Below, piece by piece: positions 7,727-16,974 of a DNA stretch of 34,340 bases. The stretch spans positions 1 to 34,340 of the forward strand of contig DAOSUS010000031.1 of NCBI GenBank assembly GCA_035378955.1, in the 5' to 3' direction. The stretch is from Candidatus Hydrogenedens sp. (GTDB taxonomy: Bacteria; Hydrogenedentota; Hydrogenedentia; Hydrogenedentales; Hydrogenedentaceae). A program made the translations under genes and the position numbers. Numbering within the stretch: the stretch's first letter is position 1; each line of letters begins with the position of its first letter. The notes beneath the pieces are model-generated. The model worked only from the letters and a program-made list of their open reading frames with translations, did not search any database and was not told the origin of the DNA.

Positions 7727-10213
7727 ATGACTGTTAATAGAAAAACAATCCATTTGATTGGACATGCACACATAGACCCTGTTTGGTTATGGAGATGGAC
7801 AGAAGGATATACAGAGGTCCGAAGTACTTTTCAAAGTGTAATCAATTTAATGAAAGAATATCCAGAATTTAAGTTTACATCAAGTAGTTCTTGTTTTTAT
7901 GAATGGATTGAAACAACAGAACCCGAATTATTACAAGAAATTAAGAAAAGAGTTGAAGAAGGAAGATGGGAGATTACAGGTGCTTTTTATGTAGAACCCG
8001 ATTGCAATATCCCATCAGGAGAATCATTTGTTCGACATGGCTTATATTCTCAGAGATTATTCCAAAGATTGTTTAATAAAAAACCTAAAGTGGCATTTGC
8101 CCCTGACAGTTTTGGGCATGCGGGAACTTTGCCTCAAATATTAAGTAAGTTAGGGATAAAATATTATGTCTATATGAGACCTTCTCCAGGAAGAGAGAAA
8201 GAATATCCTGAAGGGATAACATTTCAATGGGTTGCTCCCGATAATTCTTATGTAATCGCATCCGTAATCCCTGAAAGTTATGGAGGAGAGTATGAAGAGG
8301 TTTTCAAAAAAATCGAAAACATAGAAAAATATACCTATTGGAATAAAAACCAACAAGAATTTCTCTGCTTTTTTGGGGTTTGTAATCATGGAGGAGGTCC
8401 CACACGAATAACATTAGAAAACATTAAAAACAAGCAAAAACAGATAAAAGAATATAAATTAAAATTCTCTACTCTTGAGGAATATTTTAATCGGATAATA
8501 AAAAATTTAAAAAATATCCCTACAATGAAAGACGAACTTCAACATCATGCAAGAGGTTGTTACAGTGCTCTATCAGAAATAAAAAAATTAAATAGACATT
8601 TAGAACACAAAATACTTATGGCAGAACGATTTGCTACGGCAGGATGGCTATTAAAAGAAGCAAAATATCCCGAATCTGTATTTGAGGCAATTTGGAAAGA
8701 TTTGCTATTCAATCAATTTCATGATATTTTGGCAGGAACAAGTATTAAAGAAGCCTATCAAGACGCAAGAGACCAGTTAGGAGCAGCAAGACATAGAGCA
8801 GATGTAATTATCAACCAAACAATGCAAAAAATTGTAAAAAGTATCAATACTCAAGGTAAAGGGAACGCTATTGTTGTTGTAAATCCTCTTGCCTGGCCTG
8901 TTAAACAGCCTGTAATTATTTCAGAAATAGTTTCACGCGGTATAAGTAAAGAGAATGGTGGTATTGAACTGGTCAATGATGAACAAACCTGCTGTCCTGT
9001 TCAGGCAATACAATCAAGTAGACCGGGTTCAAAGAAATATGTGTTTATTGCAGAGATTCCTTCTATGGGGTATCGGGTTTATTTTGCTCGTCAGGAATGT
9101 GAAGAACATAAGGAGATACATAAACTAAAAATTAGACCCCATAATGTTCCTCATCCACCTAATATAGATAAAAACCATTTAGAAAATGATTTCTGGAGTA
9201 TAGGCTTTGATTGTATTCGGGGAGGGATTTCTCGTTTATATGACAAGACAAATAAAATTGATGTAATTAAAAATTTAGGATTACCTATTCCTTTAGTAGA
9301 TGCTTCAGATACCTGGAGTCATGATGTGTCCGAGTATCGCGTAGAAGCAGGAAAATTTAATCTTGCAGATATGAAGATTAAAGAAAACGGAGAAGTTCTT
9401 GCCAGTATGGTTCAGGAGTTTCAATATAATCGCTCAAGAATAATACAAGAGGTTGTTCTATATAAAGATATCGAAGATATAGATGTTTATTTAAATATAC
9501 TTTGGTTGGAAGAATATAAAGCACTAAAATGGTTTGTAGAAACAAATATTTTTAATGGAATTGCTGCTTATGAAGTCCCTTATGGTGTTCAAGTTCGTCC
9601 TTGTAATGGGGAAGAAGAAGTGGGACAACAATGGATAGATCTATCTGGGAATATTGATGGGAAACCGTATGGATTATCCGTTATTACCGACAGTAATTAT
9701 GGATATGATACGAAAAATAATATTATACGAGTAACACTATTGCGTAGTCCTGCCTATGCGCATCATGACCCCGAAAGATATACAGCCTCGAATAATTATC
9801 CTATCATAGACCAGGGATGGCAAGAAATGCGGATAAGACTTATTCCTCATACAGGTACTTGGAAAGATACGCGAGTAGTTAAATCGGCATGGGAATTTAA
9901 TGTCCCTTTGATAGCCCAATATGAACATTCTCATCCGGGAAAGAGAGGCCTTCAAGCGACACTATTAGGAACAGAAGCAGAAAACATTCTCATTTCTGTT
10001 GTTAAGAAAAGTGAAGAGGGTAAAGACTTAATAATAAGGGCTTATGAAACGTATGGAAAGGAGACATTAACGAACTTACATCTTACCTTTTTACAATTAA
10101 TGTATCCCCTCAAATTTACTCCTTATGAAATTAAAACAGTTAAGATTAATATCAATACAAAAGAGATATTTGAAACAAATCTTTTGGAAGAGGTAGACGA
10201 TGGAAAAGATTGA
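7727..10213 (+). CDS. Alpha-mannosidase, GH38 family, cytosolic
   Basis: An 828-residue retaining glycosidase of family GH38. The N-terminal catalytic domain starts at once with IGHAHIDPVWLWRW; His15 and Asp17 are zinc ligands. Asp127 in FAPDSFGHAGTLPQ is the expected nucleophile and zinc ligand, and His332 in NQFHDILAGTSI the last zinc ligand. The helical middle domain and the beta-sandwich C-terminal domains follow at full length. There is no signal peptide, so it probably trims mannosides inside the cell. An in-frame ATG at 7694 lacks a ribosome binding site, while AAAAGG precedes the ATG at 7727, which also places the catalytic motif at the N terminus as in homologues. The 3' end overlaps the next gene by 14 bp. 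Confidence 0.93.
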   Translation: MTVNRKTIHLIGHAHIDPVWLWRWTEGYTEVRSTFQSVINLMKEYPEFKFTSSSSCFYEWIETTEPELLQEIKKRVEEGRWEITGAFYVEPDCNIPSGESFVRHGLYSQRLFQRLFNKKPKVAFAPDSFGHAGTLPQILSKLGIKYYVYMRPSPGREKEYPEGITFQWVAPDNSYVIASVIPESYGGEYEEVFKKIENIEKYTYWNKNQQEFLCFFGVCNHGGGPTRITLENIKNKQKQIKEYKLKFSTLEEYFNRIIKNLKNIPTMKDELQHHARGCYSALSEIKKLNRHLEHKILMAERFATAGWLLKEAKYPESVFEAIWKDLLFNQFHDILAGTSIKEAYQDARDQLGAARHRADVIINQTMQKIVKSINTQGKGNAIVVVNPLAWPVKQPVIISEIVSRGISKENGGIELVNDEQTCCPVQAIQSSRPGSKKYVFIAEIPSMGYRVYFARQECEEHKEIHKLKIRPHNVPHPPNIDKNHLENDFWSIGFDCIRGGISRLYDKTNKIDVIKNLGLPIPLVDASDTWSHDVSEYRVEAGKFNLADMKIKENGEVLASMVQEFQYNRSRIIQEVVLYKDIEDIDVYLNILWLEEYKALKWFVETNIFNGIAAYEVPYGVQVRPCNGEEEVGQQWIDLSGNIDGKPYGLSVITDSNYGYDTKNNIIRVTLLRSPAYAHHDPERYTASNNYPIIDQGWQEMRIRLIPHTGTWKDTRVVKSAWEFNVPLIAQYEHSHPGKRGLQATLLGTEAENILISVVKKSEEGKDLIIRAYETYGKETLTNLHLTFLQLMYPLKFTPYEIKTVKININTKEIFETNLLEEVDDGKD

Positions 10214-10652
10214 AAAAATAGAAGAAATATGCTTATCTGTTCTTAAGGAAAGTCAAGAGCCATGGGTTCCTTTAGATATGTTAATTCAGAAATGTAAGGA
10301 AATGATAGGAGAGGATGAAATAGATGAATCATTAATAGTATCTTTTTTGAAAAATCATTCAGAAGTAAAAACATTTGAACCTTTTCTTCCAAATACACTA
10401 GAAATAAAGAGCATATTAGAAGAGAAGGGATTAAAAATACAACCCATTTTTATATTAAAAAAACGTTTACCTGATGAGAAAGCCCTTTTTTCTTGGATGT
10501 ATCAACATCTGGAAAATTTGTTAAATATGCTTCATAACTTAGAAAAAGAGGCAAAAACAGAAACGAAAAAACAAGAAATCGGTATAGTTATACACAAAAC
10601 AAAAAATTTGTTAACAAGGCTAAAAAATTTAGCCGATAGAAAAAATAAGTAG
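10200..10652 (+). CDS. Hypothetical protein, possible winged-helix N terminus
   Basis: A 150-residue charged soluble protein that I do not recognise. Residues 1-55 (EEICLSVLKESQEPWVPLDMLIQKC, then an acidic loop and ESLIVSFLKNHSEV) have the spacing of a small winged-helix domain such as HARE-HTH. The rest is helical and Lys/Glu-rich (HLENLLNMLHNLEKEAKTETKK), probably a coiled coil. There is no signal peptide or membrane segment. The start overlaps the end of the mannosidase gene by 14 bp, and GAGGT lies upstream of the ATG. The FG-GAP gene follows after 3 bp. The reading frame looks real because of its tight packing and good start signal; its function is unknown. Confidence 0.65.
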   Translation: MEKIEKIEEICLSVLKESQEPWVPLDMLIQKCKEMIGEDEIDESLIVSFLKNHSEVKTFEPFLPNTLEIKSILEEKGLKIQPIFILKKRLPDEKALFSWMYQHLENLLNMLHNLEKEAKTETKKQEIGIVIHKTKNLLTRLKNLADRKNK

Positions 10653-10655
10653 AAT

Positions 10656-12011
10656 ATGTGGATAATGGGTTGTTTATATGCATTTCTTTTTATGGAGCCA
10701 GAATTAATAACACTAAATTTGGTTCCAGTTATACGAGATGTTATCGTTGAAGATATCAGTCATGATAACAAAAAAGATTTAATTGTATTTTCTTCAGAAG
10801 AAGATGGGTATGAAAAGAAAATAACAATTTTTTATCAACAGTCAGAGACGCCAAAATTTAATGAAAAATTTTCATTTAGTTTTCAGATAAAGGAGCCATG
10901 TTCAGTAATATTTATTACAAAAATAGGAAATGAGCATAATTGTCTTGTTATTGCGAATAGTGAAAATTTGTGTTTGTATAGGTTTAAAGATAATGAAATG
11001 GTTTTGGAAAGAACCGTTACATATCCCAATGCTTTTTCCTATAATGCCAAAGAACCTGTAGTTATGCGTGATATGTCCTATGATTTGGATAATGATGGGA
11101 CAGATGAATGGTTTATTCCCACACCCAGAGGGGTAACAATATTTAAAAATTTTACACCTCTGTCAGAAATAGATTTCCATATATTTCATGAAATATATTC
11201 CGGAAATAATATGACCCTTTTTTATCAATTTCCAGTAATATATCCCTTAAAGAAAAGCCAAGAAAATCCAAAACCTGTGGCTTTTCTGGGGGATAAGGAA
11301 ATAGTATTTGCCTATGGAGAAAATTGGAAATTAACAAAAACAATAAAGATAGACCGAAAAAATCCAGAAAAATGGGATTCGACATACAGATTAGGAGATA
11401 TAAATAATGATGGATTTCCTGATATTTTGTTTACGGAAACACAAGGAACGATAAATTTGAGGACAACACTTTATATTTACATATCAGAAGGGGAGTATCA
11501 ATATCCAGCAAATCCCCAGTTTGAGTATACGATAAAAGGTGCCGTTTCTTTGCCTATTATGAAAGATATAAATAACAACAATAAAGATGATTTAATACTT
11601 TTTAATATTCCTTTAGGTTTAACAAATTTTATAAATTTCTTTTTAAGGGGTAAAATGTCTGTAGAAACAAAGGTATTTCTATCAGATAGCAATTCCCTGC
11701 CTTTGAAACCTGATTATCAAACAACCATGACAATGGATGCCCCAGATGGAAAAGACCAGATTGCCTATGCCATAGATGACTTTTCAGGTGATGGAATTCT
11801 TGATATTGCCTATGGACAGTCTCATAATACAATACAAATCAACATAGGTCTGCAAGAAGGAAATTTAAAAACGAAACAATGGACAAAAGTTAATATACCT
11901 GCATTCGGTATTATAAGAACAAGTTATATAAATGATAATAAGAGTAAAGATATAATTATATACCGACCCACAGGTGAAAATAAGGAACGAGTAGATATAA
12001 TCCTTTTTTAA
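10656..12011 (+). CDS. FG-GAP/VCBS-type repeat protein, probably exported
   Basis: A 451-residue protein with at least five beta-propeller-type repeats. Each has an Asp-rich calcium loop followed by a hydrophobic strand: DISHDNKKDLIVF (about 33-45), DLDNDGTDEWFI (141-152), DINNDGFPDILF (246-257), DINNNNKDDLILF (303-315) and DDFSGDGILDIAY (372-384). This is the integrin-alpha FG-GAP/VCBS pattern of secreted or surface beta-propellers. The N terminus (MWIMGCLYAFLFMEPELI) is short and hydrophobic, a marginal signal sequence; an in-frame stop three bases upstream of the ATG excludes a longer start. No enzymatic motif is visible. It is packed 3 bp behind the 150-aa gene and ends 34 bp before ligA. 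Confidence 0.8.
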   Translation: MWIMGCLYAFLFMEPELITLNLVPVIRDVIVEDISHDNKKDLIVFSSEEDGYEKKITIFYQQSETPKFNEKFSFSFQIKEPCSVIFITKIGNEHNCLVIANSENLCLYRFKDNEMVLERTVTYPNAFSYNAKEPVVMRDMSYDLDNDGTDEWFIPTPRGVTIFKNFTPLSEIDFHIFHEIYSGNNMTLFYQFPVIYPLKKSQENPKPVAFLGDKEIVFAYGENWKLTKTIKIDRKNPEKWDSTYRLGDINNDGFPDILFTETQGTINLRTTLYIYISEGEYQYPANPQFEYTIKGAVSLPIMKDINNNNKDDLILFNIPLGLTNFINFFLRGKMSVETKVFLSDSNSLPLKPDYQTTMTMDAPDGKDQIAYAIDDFSGDGILDIAYGQSHNTIQINIGLQEGNLKTKQWTKVNIPAFGIIRTSYINDNKSKDIIIYRPTGENKERVDIILF

Positions 12012-12045
12012 AAGTTAAAAAATAAATAATTGACAGGGTATAAAT

Positions 12046-14082
12046 ATGGATTTGTTTGATAGTCCATTAGAGAAAGAAAGAGAAAGATACGAATATCTTT
12101 GTAAAGAAATAGAAAAACATAACGAGCTTTATTATGTACATGCGTCACCAGAAATATCTGATTATGAATATGATATGTTGATGAAAGAATTGGAGGAAAT
12201 TGAGAGAAAATATCCCCAATTTAGAACGCCCTATTCGCCCACACAAAGAGTTGGGGGAAAAGTTATAGATGAATTTAAATCAGTGGAACATTCTGTTCCA
12301 ATGCTTTCAATAGATAATACATATAATGAGGGAGAAATAAAAGAGTTTAATAATCGTATCAGGAGAACTCTGGATATTGAAGGAGATATTGGTTATGTGG
12401 TTGAGTTAAAAATTGATGGAGTAGCTGTTGCTATAAGATATAGTAATCGTATTTTTTCACAGGCTGTTACAAGGGGGGATGGTTTTCGAGGAGATGATAT
12501 AACAGAAAATGCTCGAACAATAAAGTCTATACCTCTCCGTTTATCAGATACAGCCCCCAATTCACTGGAAGTTCGTGGGGAAATATTTATGATGAATAAA
12601 GAGTTAGAAAGGTTAAATCAAATTCGAGAAGAACTTGGAGAAGAGCCTTTTCGTAATCCGAGAAATACAACAGCAGGAACATTGAAGCAGAAAGACCCGC
12701 GACAGGTAGCACAAAGAAGACTCAGTGCCTTTTTTTACGAGGTCATATTAGATGAAACAAACAAAAATCTTATCAAAACACATACAGATACATTGAACTT
12801 TTTGAAAGAATGGGGATTTCCAGTAAATCCGCACTGGAAAGCATGTAAGAACATAGAAGAAGTTATCGAGTATTGTAATTCATGGCGAGAGAAACGATAT
12901 TCTCTGGAATATGAAATTGATGGAATGGTAATAAAGGTAAATGAGCATGCCATCCGTGATAAATTAGGAACAACAAGTAAATCACCTCGCTGGATAATTG
13001 CATATAAATTCCCTGCGGAAACTGCAAGGACAAAATTGCTAAATATAAAAATACAGGTAGGAAAGACAGGCGCATTAACGCCTGTTGCAGAAATGGAACC
13101 TGTTCCCCTTGCTGGAACTATAGTAAAAAGAGCGACATTACATAATTTTGAAGAATTAGAAAGGAAGGACATTCGGATTGGGGACACTGTCGAGATACAA
13201 AAGGCAGGGGAGATAATTCCTCAAGTCATAAGACCTATTATTGAATTGCGTCCGCCCGAAGCCCAACCTTTCCCCTTGCCAGAACTATGTCCTGTATGCG
13301 GTAGCAAGGTTCAAAAAGACCCTGAAGGTGTTTTTTATCGATGCCTAAGTGCCGATTGTCCAGCCCAGTTAAAACAAAAAATACAACATTATGCACAACG
13401 AAGAGCCATGGATATTGAAGGCTTGGGACCTGCATTAGTAGAACAATTAGTGGACAAAGGGTTAGTAAAAAATATTGCAGATTTATATCGTTTAACAAAA
13501 GAACAATTAGTGCAATTAGAAAGAATGGGCAATAAATCTGCGGATAATCTCATAAACGCTATACAGGAAAGTAAAAATAGGCCTTTAAACGCTTTATTAT
13601 ATGGTTTGGGTATCCGACATGTGGGACAACACTTGGCAGAGATACTCGCAAACCAATTTAGAAATATAGATGATTTAATGAATGTGGAAATAGAAAAACT
13701 AAAAGAGATAAGTGAAGTAGGACCTGTTGTAGCAAGAAGTATTAAAGATTTCTTTTCTACAAAGGCGAATATAGAATTGATAGAGGATTTAAAAAAGTTA
13801 GGTGTAAGAACTTATGAAACAGGTGAAAATACAGGGACAGTAAAAAATATTTTGGATGGAAAAACTTTTGTAGTAACTGGAACACTAAAAAATTATACTC
13901 GTGACCAGATTGAACAACAAATAAAACAATTAGGGGGCAAGGTTACTTCTTCTGTAAGTAAAAATACAGATTTTGTTCTGGTTGGAGAAAATCCTGGAAC
14001 AAAATATGAAAAAGCAAAACAATTGGGAGTGAAAACGATTACAGAAATAGAATTTGTGGATATGATAAAAGAGGGTATCTAA
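12046..14082 (+). CDS. ligA: NAD-dependent DNA ligase
   Basis: Seals nicks in DNA using NAD+ during replication and repair. The 678 residues contain the full LigA order: Ia domain (about 1-70), then the nucleotidyltransferase domain with the adenylated Lys122 in VELKIDGVAVAI and later motifs (EVRGEIFM, EYEIDGMVIKV, KSPRWIIAYKFP). An OB fold with RATLHN follows, then a four-cysteine zinc finger (C415, C418, C433, C438), helix-hairpin-helix repeats (about 450-590) and a C-terminal BRCT domain (about 596-678, starting LDGKTFVVTGTL). Everything expected for activity is present. AGGG lies upstream of the ATG. The stop overlaps the next start as TAATG at 14080-14084, which couples an essential replication gene to a lipid transporter. 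Confidence 0.97.
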   Translation: MDLFDSPLEKERERYEYLCKEIEKHNELYYVHASPEISDYEYDMLMKELEEIERKYPQFRTPYSPTQRVGGKVIDEFKSVEHSVPMLSIDNTYNEGEIKEFNNRIRRTLDIEGDIGYVVELKIDGVAVAIRYSNRIFSQAVTRGDGFRGDDITENARTIKSIPLRLSDTAPNSLEVRGEIFMMNKELERLNQIREELGEEPFRNPRNTTAGTLKQKDPRQVAQRRLSAFFYEVILDETNKNLIKTHTDTLNFLKEWGFPVNPHWKACKNIEEVIEYCNSWREKRYSLEYEIDGMVIKVNEHAIRDKLGTTSKSPRWIIAYKFPAETARTKLLNIKIQVGKTGALTPVAEMEPVPLAGTIVKRATLHNFEELERKDIRIGDTVEIQKAGEIIPQVIRPIIELRPPEAQPFPLPELCPVCGSKVQKDPEGVFYRCLSADCPAQLKQKIQHYAQRRAMDIEGLGPALVEQLVDKGLVKNIADLYRLTKEQLVQLERMGNKSADNLINAIQESKNRPLNALLYGLGIRHVGQHLAEILANQFRNIDDLMNVEIEKLKEISEVGPVVARSIKDFFSTKANIELIEDLKKLGVRTYETGENTGTVKNILDGKTFVVTGTLKNYTRDQIEQQIKQLGGKVTSSVSKNTDFVLVGENPGTKYEKAKQLGVKTITEIEFVDMIKEGI

Positions 14083-15164
14083 TGAAAACCTTAAATATAA
14101 AATCACCTCAAATTATCAATGCTCAAACAGGGAAGAAATTGTATGAAGAGGCAAAAAAACTCAGCGATAAAAAAACAGAAAAAATTATTTTTGATTTAGA
14201 AGATACTGAAAGTATAGATATATTAGGTTGTGCCTGGCTTCTTCGTATTGCAGAAGAATGTAAAAAATATAAAGTTTCTTTTTCATGGATAGGAGCCAAC
14301 GAAAAAGTTGCGGAGATGCTGGCTGTTGTTTCCCCTGCATTTGAATATAAAGAAGAAAAGAAATTACAGAAGGACATTATTTTTACAAAATTATCAGGCG
14401 AATTTGAAGGTGTTCTTCAAGAAATAAAAGATTTTATAAATCTTTGTATAGATGCTATTTACTGGACCATTTTGGCTCCTTTAACGGGTAAAAAATTTAG
14501 ATGGGGATTATTTATTGAAGAAATCTATGAGATGGGGGTCCGTGCTGTTCGTATTGTTTGTTTGATGAATTTTTTATTAGGTTTAATTATTGCTATGCTT
14601 TCTTCTGCACAGGTAGCCAGTTTTGGTTTAAGCATATATGTAGCCAACCTTATCATGATAGGTTTTGCCCGCGAACTTGCCGCTATAATGACCGCAACAG
14701 TAGTATCAGCAAGGACAGGTGCTGCTATTGCTGCTGAAATATCAACAATGAAGGTTCAGGAAGAGATTGACGCACTTCGAGGAATGGGAATTAATGTAAC
14801 CCAGTATTTGGTTGCCCCTAAAATGTTAGCTCTTTTAATAGTCTTGCCTTGTCTTTCTGTTTTAGGTCTTATCTTTGGATTATTAGGAGGTTCTGCATGG
14901 GGAATATTTATTTTGGACTTCAATGCTTCTGTATGGTTTAGACAGACTGTAAACTCTGCCCATTTTAACGACCTTTTACAGGGAATATTAAAGACTTTCG
15001 TATTTGCTGTTTTTATCGTTTTAATTGGGTGTCATAATGGTTTTCGTGTGTCCGGAGGTTCAAGAGGAGTTGGTTTAATGACCACCCGTGCTGTTGTTAT
15101 GGATGTATTTATGCTAATTGCGGTAGATATTATTTTTGCAACTATATTTTATTATCTAATATAA
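14082..15164 (+). CDS. mlaE: MlaE-family lipid ABC transporter permease with N-terminal STAS (MlaB-like) domain
   Basis: Permease subunit of an MCE-type phospholipid ABC transporter in the inner membrane. Residues 1-100 form a STAS domain (SPQIINAQTGKKLYEEAKKL, then IIFDLEDTESIDILGCAWLL), equivalent to the separate MlaB protein of E. coli that binds the ATPase. Residues about 110-360 are the MlaE permease, with the conserved coupling segment AAEISTMKVQEEIDALRGMG and about five hydrophobic helices. So the mlaB and mlaE functions are fused here. The start codon overlaps the ligA stop by one base, and the ATPase and MCE protein follow on the same strand. It probably moves phospholipids between the inner and outer membranes; direction and substrate are not visible. 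Confidence 0.92.
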   Translation: MKTLNIKSPQIINAQTGKKLYEEAKKLSDKKTEKIIFDLEDTESIDILGCAWLLRIAEECKKYKVSFSWIGANEKVAEMLAVVSPAFEYKEEKKLQKDIIFTKLSGEFEGVLQEIKDFINLCIDAIYWTILAPLTGKKFRWGLFIEEIYEMGVRAVRIVCLMNFLLGLIIAMLSSAQVASFGLSIYVANLIMIGFARELAAIMTATVVSARTGAAIAAEISTMKVQEEIDALRGMGINVTQYLVAPKMLALLIVLPCLSVLGLIFGLLGGSAWGIFILDFNASVWFRQTVNSAHFNDLLQGILKTFVFAVFIVLIGCHNGFRVSGGSRGVGLMTTRAVVMDVFMLIAVDIIFATIFYYLI

Positions 15165-15176
15165 AAGGGGAAAATA

Positions 15177-15944
15177 GTGTCAAAAGAAGTTATATTGAAA
15201 GTAGAATCACTTCAAGTGCAATATGGAGACAGAATCATCTTAAAGGATGTATCCTTTGAAGTGTATCAAGGGGAAATATTTTTAATAGTAGGGGGTAGTG
15301 GTTGTGGGAAAACAACATTGTTAAAGGCAATATGTGGTTTATTAAAACCTACAAATGGCAATGTATATATTCAAGGACAAAATATAACCCTATTGGATGA
15401 AGAAGAATTACAAAAGGTGCAACAGAATATCGGTATTGCTTTCCAATCAAGCGGCTTGATTAATTCCATTACAATTGGTGAAAATGTGGCTTTACCGCTT
15501 CGAGAATATGGTTTGGTTGATACCAAAATTCTTAATGAAGTAGTTCGAATAAAGTTAAGTTTGGTTGGATTGGCTGGAATTGAAGATAGGATGCCTGAAG
15601 AATTATCCGGAGGAATGAAAAAAAGAGCAGGATTGGCACGTGCATTAGCATTAGACCCTCCGTTAGTATTTTTTGATGAACCTTCTGCGGGTTTAGACCC
15701 TATTATTGCCTGTGAATTAGATGAATTAATTATAAATTTAAGAAACCTTTTAGGAATAACTTTTATTATAGTAAGTCATGAACTTGAGTCTATTAAAAAA
15801 ATTGCAGACCGTGTTCTAATGCTTGATGAAGGGCATGCAATTTTTTGTGGTACTATAGAAGAAGTAAAATATACTTCTATACCCAAAGTAAAACAATTCT
15901 TTGAAAGAAAACCTAATGAACAAAAATATGCGTTTATTCATTAA
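15177..15944 (+). CDS. mlaF: MlaF-type ABC transporter ATPase
   Basis: A 255-residue ATP-binding subunit that powers the adjacent MlaE permease. It has Walker A GGSGCGKTTLL (Lys45), a Q-loop in GIAFQSSGLI, ABC signature LSGGMKKRAGLARA, Walker B PLVFFDEPSAGLDP and the H-loop in IIVSHELES. The SGGM-KKR form of the signature is typical of Mla/Ttg2-type ATPases. Translation starts at a GTG at 15177, since AGGGGA lies just upstream and no ATG is nearby. It lies 12 bp behind the permease and 38 bp ahead of the MCE-domain gene, in the order permease, ATPase, MCE protein, lipoprotein. Confidence 0.95.
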   Translation: MSKEVILKVESLQVQYGDRIILKDVSFEVYQGEIFLIVGGSGCGKTTLLKAICGLLKPTNGNVYIQGQNITLLDEEELQKVQQNIGIAFQSSGLINSITIGENVALPLREYGLVDTKILNEVVRIKLSLVGLAGIEDRMPEELSGGMKKRAGLARALALDPPLVFFDEPSAGLDPIIACELDELIINLRNLLGITFIIVSHELESIKKIADRVLMLDEGHAIFCGTIEEVKYTSIPKVKQFFERKPNEQKYAFIH

Positions 15945-15982
15945 AAATTATTTCTCATATAATAAATCACAAGGGTAGAACA

Positions 15983-16972
15983 GTGGCTACACGAAAACAA
16001 AAATTTCAAGTATTTGTATTTCTTTTTATATGTTTGCTAATAACCTTGCTCATTGTCTATTTTGTGTCGGGTCAATATAGTAATTATGGTGTTAGATACT
16101 GGATTGAATTTGATGAGTCCGTATTAGGTGTATATGAGGGAGGGATTGTTGAATATTTAGGTGTGCCAATCGGTAAAGTAGAGGAAATTAGAGTAAGTTC
16201 GGAAGGTAAACCGATTATTGTAATTAACATAGACAGTAAAAAGGTAACTCTACATGAAGGAGTTGAAGCCAATATAGTAATTTATAGCCTTGCAGCAGGA
16301 ACAATGGCTATTTCCCTAAGTGGTGGGAATCCTCAATCTCCCGTACTTCCCCCAGGAAGTAAAATACCAGCGCGTCGTTCTACTATTTCAGCAGTAAGTT
16401 CAAGAATTGAAGAACTGATGGATGACCTGAAAAATATATTAGATTCTGTAAAAACGGGTCTGGAAGGTATAGAATCAGGAGATATAACAGAGATAACGAA
16501 AAAGGTAGATAGAGTATTAGAAAAGGGAGAAACACTGTTAGATGATTTGCAAAAAACTGTCAAAAATATTAATACAACAATAGAAAAAATAGAACCTCAG
16601 ATAAGCAAAACAATGGATACGGGAGAACAGACTGTTAATCAAATAAAACAATTATCTGAAAAAGCGGATAAACTTGTTACAGTTATCACAGACAAAGCAG
16701 AACAATTGGATATTCAAAAAACACAGGACAATGTAAACTCTGCATTAGAGGAAATAAAAAATCTATCCAAAAATGTTGATGGCTTGGTCAATGAGTTAAA
16801 GAATATTACGAATACAGCCTCTTATAAAGCAGATAACATAGAGTTTTCGTTTCAAAAAACTTTACAGGAGATTAATTATACATTGGAATCACTGAGAAAT
16901 TTACTTGAATCTATTCGCAAAAATCCTTCTTCTATTATAAGAGGTAAGGCATCAGACAAGGAGGGAAGATAA
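15983..16972 (+). CDS. mlaD: MlaD-family MCE domain protein
   Basis: Membrane-anchored substrate-binding component of the lipid transporter. The 329 residues comprise a single N-terminal transmembrane helix (about 9-28) and one MCE domain (about 35-115) with the characteristic GIVEYLGVPIGKVEEIRV. A long periplasmic helical region (about 130-310), with heptad-like stretches of Leu/Ile and many Lys/Glu, follows. MCE domains form hexameric rings with a hydrophobic pore; the long coiled region suggests a periplasm-spanning needle-like form rather than the short E. coli MlaD. The start is a GTG at 15983, with AAGGGT at a good distance. The lipoprotein gene begins 3 bp after the stop. Confidence 0.92.
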   Translation: MATRKQKFQVFVFLFICLLITLLIVYFVSGQYSNYGVRYWIEFDESVLGVYEGGIVEYLGVPIGKVEEIRVSSEGKPIIVINIDSKKVTLHEGVEANIVIYSLAAGTMAISLSGGNPQSPVLPPGSKIPARRSTISAVSSRIEELMDDLKNILDSVKTGLEGIESGDITEITKKVDRVLEKGETLLDDLQKTVKNINTTIEKIEPQISKTMDTGEQTVNQIKQLSEKADKLVTVITDKAEQLDIQKTQDNVNSALEEIKNLSKNVDGLVNELKNITNTASYKADNIEFSFQKTLQEINYTLESLRNLLESIRKNPSSIIRGKASDKEGR

Positions 16973-16974
16973 AT

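Noticed and set aside
12030..12044. TTGACA followed by TATAAA before ligA, looking like a promoter
   Set aside because: The two boxes are only a few bases apart instead of about 17, and no -10 lies at the right distance from the TTGACA.
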